Part shown: piece after piece, positions 10,449 through 23,917 of the stretch
Numbering within the stretch: position 1 is the first letter of the stretch
Layout of the letters: the number at the start of each line of letters is the position of its first letter
Origin: Suillus spraguei
Lineage: Eukaryota > Basidiomycota > Agaricomycetes > Boletales > Suillaceae
NCBI GenBank assembly: GCA_016800925.1
Contig: JABCPU010000307.1
Span: forward strand, 16,729 to 80,728
Reading direction: 5' to 3'
Length of the DNA: 64,000 bases
Made by a program: the position numbers and the translations under genes
The notes under the pieces: model-generated
Seen by the model: the letters and a program-made list of their open reading frames with translations, nothing else
Database searches by the model: none
What the model was told of the DNA's origin: nothing

Positions 10449-13047
10449 TCATACACCCCAATTCCTCCTCAAGAGGATAAGCCACCACTTCATTACAGCA
10501 ATGATTTTCTCCATGCCTGTATCAGCCAATTCCACGTTCTGCACTAAAAATTTGCTGAAGTAGTCGACGTCTTTTTTCTTCGGAGGATATTTTGTGAATC
10601 CCTTGACCCATGACTCGATGACGGTCTGAACATCTCCAGTTTCCGTGAAGTACAATTTCTCCCCTGGCTGTTTGCCCTGCTGCTTCAAAAAAGGAGGCTC
10701 CGGGTGCTTAGCCTGAGGAGGGGGTTTCTTGCAATAAGGCGCAGATGGCGCGCGACTAGAAGCCTTGATGATCTTACGTTCTTGAAGGAGATTTCCACTT
10801 CTCGCATGTCGAGCCATGATCACCTGCTCGCGCTGCAAATCCACAGGTAATACAGCAAACACATCTGGGTCGCTATCAAGTTTGCGAAGCTCTGCGTCAG
10901 ATACACGCATGTATGATGGGACTTCACGTTTTGCAAAGAGCGTGTTTTTATGGGGAGATACGCTCATCCTATTCTTCGGTGCGAGTTGTTGAGTGATTCT
11001 TTTGACGTTGACGCCTTTGACCATGATTTTCGGTCGGACGTTATGAGAGGGTTGTTCCGGAGGCATTGGTGAGCATGATCTACGCTGATATTCGACTTCT
11101 AGTTCCTTCCTGACATCATCTGGCAGCGCATCGAAGACGTCCTTGTCGACCTGAGAGAAAGAAGGGAGGTCCAATGTAGGTAATGGACGTGATGGACCGG
11201 CCTGATTCTGGAGTGGATCTTCTGGCGAAGGGGGTTCAGTGATGATCATAGGCATTGGAATGGCGCCTTGTTCAGTGTTATCTTGTACATTCGTCTTGGA
11301 GTTTCTGGCTTGGAAGGGCAACTTCACTTGCCCAGGGTCGGTGGCGTCAGGTGGTGACGGCGTATCTAGCTTCTGTATCTGAATGCCTATTCCGCGCAGC
11401 TCTTTTGGATCGAATCCCCAAGAACCCAGTGATGACCATGCATGTTCGCCGATATCCTTTGGGTCGCTTGTAGCTCTACCGTTTGTGCTACTTAGCAGAG
11501 TTTGCTTGCTGAATGTCTCACAGATGCCATGCCCCATGAACTAAACAGTGAACATTCATCAGCACCCAATTTAAATACAGCCCATCTTCCTGAATACCTT
11601 AGATGGCTCAACAGGTGCACTTGGATCGCGTTTCATAATCTTCAAAGTCAAAGCACGTCCACACATGTAGATAGCATTCAATCTCCAGGAAACTTCTTCA
11701 GCCATCTGGTGGATGAATGCCTTAGCTTGGTCGTTGTTCTCAAAACGTATTCCATACTAGGTAAAGTCAGAGATCAGCAACTACACAACCAAAACTACTT
11801 ATCAGCAACTCACATTGATATCACATGAGACAGACTTCCTTGGTTTGTCAGACTCGAGTTTTCGTTCATCAATGCCACGGATCACATTGTACAAAGTTTC
11901 GCCAGTAGTCTTGCCAAGCGCATCGCACAGTGCGGCTTTACTTTTCTTAGCGAGTTCGCCGAGATTTGTGACTCCAAGTTTCTCGTTCGCTTTCTGGCAT
12001 GTGGAATGTCCGAAACCGTGGAGATTGTCGATATCTAACGGTGCGAGAACCTGTTCCACATCTTCTGATTTTAAGTGAAATGATCCCGCAGGCTTGGCCT
12101 TGCGTGTCATGATGCGAGCAAGTTGTATGTTCTCTGCGATGCCAATGCTGACTATAGCTTGTGTCAGTAAGTGATGTCGGACACATCAATGTGAAGAACC
12201 TTCGCAACCTGTTCCTCTGACCGTATTTGTTCTGCAAGGGACCTTGCCGGATCATCCACGAATGCTAAGGAAGACGGTTGAATAGCACACTGGGAAACAC
12301 TCGTGGTGACCTCAATCAAAGCTTCGTCAACGGAGACAGCCTGGATATCATCTGCATGACGCATCAAAATGGTGTAGAAACGCAACGACAGCTGTTTGTA
12401 TCTGATCTTTTATTGGATAGAGTATAATGAATGGAAAGACAAATACATACTTCTCGAACTCGTAGGGTATAGTCATAAGATCAGGGCACAACCTACGTCC
12501 CTGCTAAAGGTTGAAGAGAGCTATCACTCGTAGCTCAATACATGAAAGAAATACGTGTGGCATACCTCATTCCATTCTTGATCCCAAATGACCTGGCTTC
12601 GTAGCTTGAACTGGCTATTTCGCTTGTACTCGATGCACCCCCTGTGCTCCCTTGCGAGTGACAAACGACAACCGGTTTGCCTCACAACTCAGGGTGACTC
12701 AGAAGGCCGACGGAAACGAAAAAGCAATCAAAGTCGCAGTGCATCATAACACGCTTCAAGCTCAGGGCTTTTTCCTTTCCTTTCCTTTTTGATGGAGACC
12801 TCGCGGCGAGGTGCGCCCCACTCATGTTGGTACCACCACTCTTAACCATGTCCTGAGTGTCGCCTATAGACTCATGTATCGACCAATTTTCAACTTCTTC
12901 TTGGGCTTGTTGAACCAAGTTTTTCAGCTCAGCTTTCCATGTGGACAGGTAGTGCAGTCGTGAGTGTTTGTAAAAACCCTCTACGAAATCTGGTGCCACA
13001 GCTGAGGTATGTGCGGCTCTCCATTCAGGATTAGCCATCACGTGCTC
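10449..13047 (-). pseudogene. REV1: DNA repair polymerase REV1, catalytic to C-terminal part, with in-frame stop
   Basis: REV1 is a Y-family dCMP transferase and scaffold for translesion synthesis. Minus-strand exons give the palm motif MMHCDFDCFF, then EIASSSYEARSFGIKNGM, LCPDLMTIPYEFEK, DDIQAVSVDEALIEV (second catalytic motif), TRKAKPAGSFHL, the helix-hairpin region, little finger, two ubiquitin-binding motifs (FDALPDDVRKELEVEY; FAVLPVDLQREQV) and the C-terminal partner-binding domain (VIESWVKGFT...MEKIIAVMKWWL). The reading starts at MANPEWRAAH; the N-terminal region and BRCT domain are absent. A TGA at 12682-12684, directly after SHPEL, where the family usually has Arg (CGA), stops the frame inside the catalytic core; the frame continues GKPVVVCHSQG afterwards. 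The missing N-terminal codons lie in the palindrome arms. Confidence 0.92.
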
Positions 13048-13094
13048 TGCTAGCAGGAGTAATTGTAGTGAGAAGAGTTATGCATGACAACATA

Positions 13095-14625
<1,531 letters not shown>

Positions 14626-14762
14626 GTTCATTAAACCATATCTGTAATATAAACTGATTAATTTTCTATAGTGCGGGATGCATTTACAACCCTGTTGATG
14701 CCCTGGCAACAGAGCCTGCTCATGAGTTCCTTGACCTTTGGTGACCCATCAATGGTTGCGAG

Positions 14763-15615
14763 ATGCGCATTGTCGACCCCACAAACAGTGCCACTCTGCG
14801 TCGCGACGGAGAGAGCAGCGAGCTCCAAGTTCGCAGGCCAATGGTCTTCATACGGTACTACAACAATGCCGAGGCTACGCCCTCCAGTTTCGTGGAGGGC
14901 GGTACCGTACTGGCAATGTTGGGATCATCAAGAATGGTGTCATGTGCCTTAGCGGTCATATCAAGGACACCGTCATCGTTCATGGTGTCTCGTATGGTAT
15001 CCCTGAGCTTGAGACCCACCTATGGACAGCGGAGGGGGTCACACCCTCGTTCCTCGCTGCAGCTCCGGACTGTGCTCCTAGTCAGGAGACTGAAGAATTC
15101 ATCATTTTCCACTCGCCAATGTTCGACCTCAATGGAGCAGACGCTTCCGCGAAGCTCTTTGCCATGCATCGGGCCATTCGTGATATCTGTGACAATGGTC
15201 ACCCTGCCACTTCAGTTCATCGTTCCGATTCCTGTGAACCAGATGGAAAAGACGACTCTGGGTGAACTGCCTTGTGCACGTCTGACGAGTCTGTTCAAGC
15301 AAGGCCCACTTGCGAAGCACATTGCCTGCTCTGATGAGCTTCTCAGCGAGGCACGTGGGGCTACGTTTGTTGCCCCGTCCAGCGAGACGGAGAAGGCGCT
15401 TGCCAAGATATATGCTGGCATCTTCAATCTCGCGGAAAGTGAGACGTTGGCGAGCGATAACTTCTTCGAACTTGGCGGTACTTCTATCGATGTCATCAGG
15501 TCAGCGCATCCGTTCTGCCCCGAAATGACTCTCACTAATACATATCATCTCCAGACTCAAGCGCGAAGGTAGCTCTATAATCGTTCACTCTGACTACCAC
15601 TCATGCCAGTGTTGA
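14763..15615 (+). pseudogene. Fragment of adenylation domain plus carrier (phosphopantetheine) domain
   Basis: Reads RPMVFIRYYNNAEATPSSFV, then in a second frame GNVGIIKNGVMCLSGHIKDT (A-domain core near the hinge), and back in the first frame MVTLPLQFIVPIPVNQMEKT, followed by a carrier domain with the attachment motif NFFELGGTSIDVIR and, after an intron (GTCAGCGCA...CTCCAG), LKREG. A 1-nt loss near 14900 and a compensating change near 15190 move the middle ~95 codons out of frame, so one long frame stays open but encodes the wrong peptide in the middle. Upstream adenylation motifs and anything downstream of the carrier are missing. The closest style is a basidiomycete NRPS-like or PKS-hybrid synthetase; the product is unknown. 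Confidence 0.75.
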
Positions 15616-16225
15616 AACTTCTTATTGCAATGTAGTTTCCTATGTGGTTTTTGTATTGCCTTGTTTGGCCCTGAGGATTTGTTTATATTTGCTTACTTCA
15701 CCTTCAACCTTTCCTTCCATCTTCCGAAACATCCTATGTCTGAGCGTGGTTGCAATATGGACGCCCCCCTGACAAGGGATGTGGGCTCTAGAGTCATCCA
15801 GATATATTTGTGCACCATGTGACCTTTTCCTGTCAAGGGAGGGTGTTCCAGTCAGACATGACTGAGCAGGCAAGGCGGTTGTGGTCTCATGTATTCATTT
15901 ATTTGTCCGACTATTTTTTGCAGGGAGGCATTGTGCCATGATTCCTACTGAGATCATGGCAAACTTGTGTTTCATCATGAATGATATGTTGTCTGGCCTT
16001 GCAAATGCCTCCTTGCCAGGTTGGTGCATGAACTGAAGCCATTCAGACATGTGTGTGCTGCCTTCACCTCTCCTGCCAAGGGGAGTTGGACCTGGCTGAC
16101 AAGCCACCCTGATATCCATCAACAGAACATGGCTTGGTGTAAGTCCTATGCTGAGTCTAGCCAGGCACTACAAGGATGAACCTGGGTCATGCACTGCACT
16201 GGTGGCAAGCATTGTCTGGATCTGT
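15616..16225. other. No gene seen
   Basis: Unassigned sequence between the synthetase fragment and the LINE tail. CTGACAAGGG / CCTGTCAAGGGAGGG / CTGCCAAGGGGAG-like short motifs recur but do not form a clear array. Confidence 0.4.
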
Positions 16226-16850
16226 GTTTTTTTTAATTTTTTTAATCATTGTTTATTGTCCTGTGGGGCGGAGCCCTATGCTGGACAGTACTTACAGTGT
16301 ATTTACAGTGCTAAAATAATATGTGCGTTTAGGTTCTATGTGTGTCTGTGATATTGGTCCAGGCTTTCATGAGGACGATAGACGCCATCTAAAGGCGTGA
16401 CATGGGGTTTCGAGTGGCTTTCTGGTTAGCCGACTTCTATGAATCTGATTCTAATCTTGTTCTGGGGGGTAACGTCTCCGAAGGAGCTGAGCAGGCGACG
16501 AGTGCGGGCGATGAATTTGAAGAGGGATTTGGTGCATTTGTCATCGTTCAGCAGATTTTTCAGTTGGTGTGCTTTGGGACCGAGTTCTGCTCTCATAGCG
16601 CTTCTTTGTCTGGTGTACGTCGGGCAGGCAAGTAGATAATGATGAACTGATTCGTCTCATTCTCGGCAGGATGGGCAAAGCGGGGAAGGGGCTTTCGAGA
16701 TGCGATGGAGGTGCTTGTTCAGCGGTATGTGTCCTGTTCGTAATTGGATTAGCAGCAATGCGTGGTGTCTGGGGAGTTTCTTGGCCAGTTTCGTAAAACC
16801 TTTGGAGGGGAAGGATGGGTCTATGTAACCCTTTTATCAACTTTCTCCAG
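16226..16850 (-). mobile_element. LINE (Tad-like) 3' end with RNase H remnant and A-rich tail
   Basis: Minus-strand reading gives DPSFPSKGFTKLAKKLPRHH, ALLLIQLRTGHIPLNKHLHR and then a CCHC-like CPSCRE...HHYLLACP knuckle, followed by RSAMRAELGPKA and FIARTRRL, the usual C-terminal end of fungal Tad/I-group LINE ORF2 proteins. One TGA interrupts the knuckle. An A-rich tail (T-run on the plus strand, 16227-16243) marks the 3' end, so this is a 5'-truncated insertion. A ~70-bp direct duplication (about 16829-16895 and 16900-16965) sits at its 5' border. Confidence 0.75.
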
Positions 16851-16973
16851 CTCGTTCCAGTCAATAATACCTCCTTCAAATTCAATAAATCCTGCAGGTG
16901 TAACCCTTTTATCAACTTTCTCCAGCTTGTTCCAGTCAATAATACCTCCTTCAAATGGATATCTGGGACTTCG

Positions 16974-18310
16974 TCAGCACCTTCTTGCAAGCCAATGTGA
17001 TTCTAGAGCCTCGTTTTCAAACCTGCTAAATTCTTCTAGCAGTTCTTCATCAGTCATCGACTCTGGGCCTGCAAGAAATTCATTGTCTGAGCTGCAAGAG
17101 TTACCAGCAAGTAGATGCGCCCATGCAAAAGGCCTTTCACTTTCGTTTGCTAAGGCTATGTCAAGTCCATCTTCTGGTTGAGTGTGCGTATGGGCAAATT
17201 TGCGACGTGCTGGCTTGCCAGCTTCATCATAAGCTTTGTGCAAGAAATTGGCATAGCTTGCTAAGAGACTTGAAGGTCTGAATGAATAGGTTGCAGTGTT
17301 TTACAGATTGTACCCCACCCAGACCAAAGAAATAATGCTCAATGTTGGCGGCATCAGGTACAATTAAGTGGATTATGATTGCGAACGTCTTCAATGGATG
17401 GTGTTCAGCACTGACTGGGAGAGTTTCCCATTGAACTCACTGAATCAATATGAAATTTGCACATGTTGCTTGCTCTGGAGCGACTGGGAGATCCACAAAC
17501 CCAATGAAGTTCTTCCATTTCTGTGGAGTATTAGTCATAGTTGACAAAGGCTTGGATGAAGAAGAATCTGCATTTTGGATAGGTGGGAGTAGCAATGCTT
17601 GATTTCCGTTCTTTGAGGCAAGATAGACACAGACTTCTGAACAAGCCTGGTCCAGGGCTGTAGGGCAAGCATTCTGGTCAATAATATGTTTGAGGCGTCT
17701 GTCATTGCGACCTTCGATGTATGTCAAACAGTAGTTGCATTGATAAACATAGTGATTGGAGGAATTTGGAACTTTTTGCTATTGGATCAAGTAAGTGGTT
17801 GGCGAATATTTTTTAAACAGGACAACCTTTGGACTTTGTCGATGACATTCTTGCATGTACAGAGGTCCAGACAAACTTCATTGAATGTTGAACATTTGTT
17901 ATTTGCTCATAGTGCAAATAAGATTCAGATTGACTTCTGCCAACTTCTGCCCAAGGCCCTCAACCTACTGCCTGCAATTGCCATTGGCAGAATGGCAGAC
18001 TTCTGACCACAACACTATTTCTCTGACAACAGTAGAGGCTTGAGACAGTGAAAAACACAACAGCTTGTTTAAGACTCACCCAAGTTCTTTTGGCGCATCT
18101 GGAGAGAGAATAGAAAACATACTTTGGCCACACAAGATAACTTGCCCAGCGCCATCTTTGCATATGGACGCACGTATGGAAATAAGAGTTAGCTTGGTTC
18201 TGATTCAAGAGGAGTGTCCATACATCCTGCTAGTGTCCCAATAACATTGTCGAATATCCTGAGTGGTTCGAGAAATGGATCCAGGGAACTTTCAGCAGTG
18301 ATGAGAAGAG
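16974..18310 (-). pseudogene. hAT (DUF659-type) transposase relic, C-terminal half
   Basis: Minus-strand pieces in several frames read IFDNVIGTLAGCM, then IVPDAANIEHYFFGLGGVQS (C-terminal dimerisation region), GKPARRKFAHTHTQ and GPESMTDEELLEEF. These match the order seen in BED-finger hAT transposases of mushroom fungi, as recalled. Multiple stops and frame changes show it is dead. It runs in the same direction as the N-terminal hAT half at 61.3-62.5 kb. Confidence 0.6.
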
Positions 18311-19223
18311 CATGAGGTTTTGCTTGAGCAATGCATCAGACAAGGTGATAAGGGGGATGGACACAAATCTAACGTACATCAAAATGAGTCAATGGCTGAG
18401 CGTACGAGAGGGTCTAAAACAAGTCAGTGATATTGGGCAACAGAAAAAAAGTACAACTAGGGTGAATTCAGAACCAACAAAGCCAAGTGGCACACAATGG
18501 AAGGACTGAGCCTGCAGAAACAAAGACGAAAGAAAGAAAAAACGAGAGCAGTGTTGAAAATAAAAGAAAAACAAAGGAGCACAGACTGGACTCTGAGCAC
18601 GACCCCAACTAAAGCCAAGAGGGGAAGTGTAAGCATTGTGCTAACTAGGAATAATGCAGATAGGCATAAGTAAGACTCACACTGTATGCATGCTGTCAGC
18701 GCATCACAGTAGTAACTAGAGCGCAAGGTGCTCACCAGGCGTGCGGTGAGCTGAGAAGCCACGCATATAAATTTGTTTTGAACCAGTCAACCGTAGCTTC
18801 CATGCTGTGATTGAGAACATTGAGGTCCGTCTCATCGGAGAGCTTGAGAAGAACTGCAATAGCCGCCATCAAAAGGAGTGCATCAGTGGGTTTGGACGCC
18901 AGATGCACCTTGCATCACCTTGCCTACTCGATGAACTTGTTCCCAGCAGCTTATCAAGTAGTGATGCCTGCCAGCTCATCAGTCAGCCATCCTAGTGGAG
19001 CTTGCAGGGATCCACTTCAGGGCCTGGCTCCACTGCCAAAGATAAAGGATTTGCCGATGCAAATGAGTTCCTTCTGGCCTTCAAAGCTAGCTTCACTACC
19101 AAGGATTCATTAATAGGAAGGCATATCATCCCTGTGCATGACCATTCCAAATATGAACACTAAATTTGAAAATGCATAATTGGGCCATCATGATGGATGA
19201 GATGAAGATGAACTGCAAAACTC

Positions 19224-19649
19224 TTATGGACCTGAGTTGCTGATTTCATCTCCATTGGCCTCCAAGGCAATACTGCCTTGTATGATTTCTGCAAGAATAT
19301 GATGCGCCTGGGCAGCCGCAACCGTTGGCTGTCAGAGGGTAACCATATGAAACTAATGGAACTCACTTCATCAAAATAAAACCCTAGGTCCAGTTCGCAG
19401 GCATTCTCAAAGTGCTGACCGAGCCCTTCTACAAAAACCTAGAACAGTTCGTCACAGCACGGGCACGACTGCAAGGCAACATTCACCTGTGTCAAGTCTA
19501 GGATGCCCAATTCGCTTTCTGCGTCATCAATGGCAAAGACAAAGTACAGAGTAGCGTAGTTTCTGCAGACAATGCACCGTCTCTCATCTAAGCCATCCTT
19601 GGGGCCAAGAAACGCCTCAAGCTCCAGCGCATGTAGAAAGTTGCAGATA
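19224..19649 (-). pseudogene. APS3: AP-3 adaptor complex sigma subunit, partial
   Basis: Minus-strand exons give CIVCRNYATLYFVFAIDDAE, SELGILDLTQ, then after a short intron VFVEGLGQHFENACELDLGF and, after a second intron, AHHILAEIIQGSIALEANGD, ending at TAA (19224-19226). The ESELGILDL and FENxCELDL motifs separate AP-3 sigma from AP-1/AP-2 sigma. It would act in vesicle sorting to the vacuole. The first ~45 residues (the MIxAxLIFN strand) were not found upstream of 19649, and the reading VAAAQAHH is degraded relative to the usual VHxIL, so I call it partial and probably dead. Confidence 0.75.
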
Positions 19650-19979
19650 TTGGATTATCAGGGGTCGAGATACAAGCTTGACACTTATTGGGAATCTTCA
19701 GGATTGATGGCGCAATATTACCGGGCGTTGGCAGCATGGTTTTAGCGTTGACTGGTGTACATAAGGAGGTATTCTTATGTACGAGTACGCTATGTATTTG
19801 TCAGCGGGTTCACTGTAAAACCTGAGTTGGTATTACTTCACAGAACGTGTTTGAGACTTGCGTGCAACTCAACAGCAGACCAGACGGATATAGGGGAGAA
19901 TATCTTCTGCATCAATGTCTGAGAAGATTGGCAGAGGGGCGTAGAAAATGAAGCAAGATGCTCTGGCAGGCTCAATATT

Positions 19980-20140
19980 GAAGGCATGGTGCGCCGGGAT
20001 CTAGCTCAGATCTAAATGGCACTCTGCGCACTTCAAGCCAGAATGAGCTCTAGGGCGCACCTGACCAAGTTCAGATCTTAAAGGTATGCCGTGCGCTGGG
20101 ATCTAGCTCAGATCTAAACGGCGCTCTGAGCATCAAAGCT
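19980..20140. repeat. Short direct repeat, two units of about 110 bp
   Basis: The block GGGATCTAGCTCAGATCTAA followed by a GC-CTCTG core occurs near 19998 and 20098, with a related CAGATCT block between. It lies upstream of the RPN7 copy. No gene is apparent between about 19650 and 20326. The mirror copy is at 40939-41099. Confidence 0.55.
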
Positions 20141-20326
20141 GGGGTGTTACATGAGGCCACGCATGAGAGCCATTGGAGAGACGTGAGTCATTCTTGTCAC
20201 AGAGGTCGTTCTTGTTGGAGAGTCATTCTCTGCATTTGGACTGAGTGTGATGTGTCTTCATACCGTGGGAATATGAGCCTGTGCGACGCATCGAAGGTGA
20301 GCTCCCTGACGCTGACGCTGACAGTC

Positions 20327-21955
20327 ATGGCAGAAGAAATTATTCCAATATCAAATCTTAGCCTGCCACAGCATCTATTCACTCTTATCTCACCAACACT
20401 CGGGCGACTTCATGACAATGCAAGAAAACAGTTGCTTGAAGGAGTCAAGGCAAACGATAAGTAATGAGGTTGTCTTAATGTTGTTGACTTGGTCTTTGGT
20501 CTACGCAGAAATGTTGCCGTATTATAAGTTAGTAACCTCTGCAGGCGCTCTTACGTCTGATCCTGCATTGCTCGAATTGATGGAGAAAGACAATGAAGAA
20601 GAGCTGAGGAAGCTAGATGAGAGACTGGCAGAGGCGGAGAGGCAAGAAGGAGAGTCTGAAATATCAGATACTTTGAAAGCCGAATTGGTAGCAAGGTGCG
20701 CCATCCCTATACTAAGTCATACGACTGAATAACGCTCAACGTCATTATGTAGGAAGGCGCAGTCGCAGTGCAAAAACTTGCGCTTGAGAACACGCCCAGC
20801 CTTGCCTCAAGGGTAGATATTGCACTCACTCTCATCCGACTGGGATTTTTCTTCGGCAACAATGGCCTCATCACTGAGAACCTTCTCAAGACAGAAAGGT
20901 GCGCTATCGCAGCGCTTTACCGTGATCTTGAATTAACACATCATCCAGATTTATCGAGGAGGGCGGTGGCTGGGATAGGCGTAATCGTCTAAAGGTCTAC
21001 CGTGGGCTCTGCATGGCACCCATCTGCCGCCTTAAGGCTGGCGGCGCACTTCTCCTCGATGCACTATCGACGTTCACTGCCGCTGAACTCACAGCGTACA
21101 ATGGCTTCGTCGCTCTCACTATCATCATAAATGCTCTCACCCTCAAATGAGTAGATCTCAAGACGCAGGTATGTTCGTTCTCCTGGGGTCTTCCACTGCT
21201 GACCTTATCTCCTGAGCTCATCACCGCACTGGAGGTTATCTCCGTTTTGCCTGAAATCCCGATCATTGGAGATCTCTTAAACAATCTTTACGACTGCCAT
21301 TACGCAAAATTCTTCGTCGCCCTCGGTACGTTTCTTCGCACCTACAATCCACTTCCGAAGTTCTTGTCTAGCCTCATTATACTTGTCTGACGTGATTGAT
21401 CATAACTGACATGCTTTGTCCACGCCCACAGCGACCCTTGAGCAGACGTATCTCCTGCCCTCGCGACTCCTCTCGCCTCATACCCGCTACTATTTACGAG
21501 AAATGCGGATTTTGGCATACAGCCAACTTCTGGAGTCCTACCACAGCCTCACTCTTGAGAGTCTTAGCGGTGCATTCGGCGTCAGCGTCGAGTTTGTTGA
21601 CAGGTATTTACTATCTGCACCTGTACCTTGCACCTCTCTGAGCGTATCTTCTAGTGAGCTTTCACAATTTATCGCCAACGGGCGTTTGCATTGCACTATT
21701 GACAAAGTGCGCGGTATTGCAGAGACGACGCGGCCATCACTCAAGAATGTACAGTACGACAAGGTCATAAAGCAAGGTGATGTCTTGTTGAATTCAATAC
21801 AAAGATTGAGTAAAGCATTGTGCTGGTACTTTACGTCTTGTCCCTCCATCTTTTCAAGTGTCGTATTTCGCTTTAAGTTGATACTTGAAGGATGCGCAGA
21901 AGTGGGCATGTCCACCATTTCTATCGTCAACGTGGACCTTCATTTCAGACCGTGA
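20327..21955 (+). pseudogene. RPN7: 26S proteasome lid subunit RPN7 (PSMD6-like) with internal stop
   Basis: From ATG at 20327: MAEEIIPISNLSLPQHLFTL, then spliced exons with [100 protein letters not shown] and the PCI-domain end [20 protein letters not shown]...[13 protein letters not shown]. This covers nearly the whole lid scaffold subunit. A TGA at 21148-21150 falls where the family has Arg in NAxTLKRVDLK, and the short segment around the expected ATYLTRIGDK is not readable, so the copy is probably non-functional. The end is also altered: translation runs on past the usual stop to 21955. Confidence 0.9.
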
Positions 21956-22425
21956 GCATGCCTTAGATCTTTGTATGTATGCCTATCATTTTATGGCGCT
22001 AGTCAGCGAGTAAAAAGCTGGAGAGTCATATTTGAATGCATCAACCTCAGACTTAAGATCAGAGCTCCATCGATATGGAATACATGCCCGAATGGAGGAT
22101 AGTTTTGGTTAATCTGTTCAGATTCTAGGCTGATATGTGCGCACCTCGAGGATATACAATCTCATGTTTCTGAGACGACCCTCGCGAGATGTGAAGGTTA
22201 ATTCGATTTCATAGATAGACTATTACAAGGTTCCGGCGAATGACTAGGCTTATTTGAGATGAACCTCGAGGGTCCATACGCCGTAAAAATGCTGTCAGCC
22301 GGTATCAAACCAACGCCAACAAAACCTTTGCTCCTGGGACCGGAGTATTATCGACGTTTCCCAGCGATGTCTAATTTATCCAATCACACCCCGTGCGACC
22401 TCTAATTAGAGTCTGGCATTCCATT

Positions 22426-23294
22426 TCATCCCTCAATCCAAGCTCGAATGTCCTCAAGTTGGGCGAATACTTCCTTGAGAGATTCGCCCTCTGAAGCACG
22501 ATCGCGACGTTCAGCTGGGCTGTCCCAACCTGCAAATGAGGTCGAGCCGCGAAGGCTACTCGGAGGGCAGATTGCAGCGGTCGTATCTAGAAGGACTGGT
22601 CGTAGAGGTCGTGGAGTCGCGTGACGATCCAGCTTTTGAGGAAGAGGAGCATTACCGCCATTCGCCCTCCCTCTTTCTTCGGCTACCGGGTGAAGGATTG
22701 ATGGTTGACTTCTGACGTCAACGGTCTTGTGATCGATTTTTAATGATGAACTTTGCTGCGGCGCACCACGCAATCGTGTCATCGGTGATTTATGAGCACC
22801 TCGATCGAGCTCTGGACTAAGTTTTTGGATAGGCAGGGCAAGGGCAAGGACGTCGTAGGATATCTGAGCGGTGACTTGGGGAGCTTGTACCGAAATCTCA
22901 ACCGTGGCTTCGCTTCCCTGCTTTGCCTTTCGAGCAAGAACGGCAGCCGTCGCTTGAGCCAGTGTAGGAAAGACCTTTTCTTATTTTAGCAGGCCCATCA
23001 TACTGGCCGCCCATATCTAGTTTATTGTGTTGATGTGTTGCACCAGCAGGTTGAGGGATGGCTGGAACATGCTTCGCAATCGGTGTTTTCTCCCTTGTCT
23101 TGCGCTTGTATATGGCGGGCGGCCGAGCACCGCAGCTGACATACGCCTTCCGCACGATTTTCCGATAGTGTGAATCGTCTCCCCCGAGGGAGGTCATGGC
23201 ATCCGCACGAGCACACTTCGGAGAGCAAAAGCAGAAATTGTGATCTGCCACCGTTGGACCAGGGGTCCCAAAGCATAGTTGAGGCCCTGCATTC
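22426..23294 (-). CDS. Cysteine-motif protein of unknown function, 5'-truncated
   Basis: Minus-strand reading gives a probable metal-binding stretch, NFCFCSPKCARADAMTSLGG, then HYRKIVRKAYVSCGA (basic), a Lys-rich linker, VFPTLAQATAAVLARKAKQG and a C-terminal region ending EDIRAWIEG at 22426. The Cys-x-Cys-x3-Cys pattern looks like half of a small zinc ribbon found in mushroom hypothetical proteins, but I cannot name it. There is a frame change of one G near 22980 (AAAAGG), either a short unrecognised intron or a mutation. The upstream half of the ribbon is missing because the sequence joins the REV1 5' piece at about 23295-23320. Confidence 0.5.
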
Positions 23295-23319
23295 CTGCGG
23301 TAACAATGCAGATACGCAC

Positions 23320-23697
23320 ATATATTGAAAGACCGCTAAAGATTTTTTTTCTGGCACCCACGTCTTGGCTTGCATCAAGGGTTGCATTTTGTATCTGCAG
23401 TTTGGCGCGCTTGCGATGCATGTACTCTCCGAAATGTCCAAAGCGAGATGCGCCGTAAATCTCAGGATTACCTTCAGTGTCACCAAGTCCATGGGTCAAG
23501 GTCCCGTGTGATGTCGCCCCAACTTGCTGCTCATCGCTTTCATCACGGAGACGCTTGCGATTCAGGGACTCTTGGGGAGCTGTGATTTGATCTCCGGGTA
23601 GCACCACGTTCCTGAGAGCCTCGAGGAACTCTGGATCACCGGGACCAAAAAGGTCGGAGGAATCAGTAGACGCAGACGATTGAAATGGTTTCACCAT
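23320..23697 (-). pseudogene. REV1: REV1 N-terminal exon fragment
   Basis: Reads from Met at 23697: DLFGPGDPEFLEALRNVVLP, then YGASRFGHFGEYMHRKRAKL, QIQNATLD and IFSGLSIY, where the BRCT domain would begin. This is the characteristic basidiomycete REV1 N-terminus as recalled. A GTGCGTATCTG donor follows, but the next sequence after ...ACCGCAG is the cysteine-motif gene in an incompatible frame, so the break lies within the first BRCT intron. Catalytic and C-terminal REV1 sequence lies at 10449-13047; the BRCT segment is absent from the window. Confidence 0.8.
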
Positions 23698-23917
23698 CAA
23701 CCTCCGTAAGGCAATACAATGATTTAGGAAGAGGCAAGCATGTGGTCTCCGTGTCCTGTACGACAACCCGGTAACCAGTGAAGCAAGCGTTGTTTGTCTT
23801 TATTTGTTGGAGGTCCAAACAAATTGCAAATAAACCACTCCACTCCACATTGCCATGTGGGTTAGCAGGCACGTTAACGTAGAATAAGTAGGCTCTTCAG
23901 ACTATCGCTATGATACA

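Noticed and set aside
14763..15615. A secondary-metabolite gene cluster
   Set aside because: Only a broken adenylation-carrier fragment is present, with no tailoring enzymes, transporter or regulator beside it; the neighbouring methyltransferase is itself truncated and 4.5 kb away.
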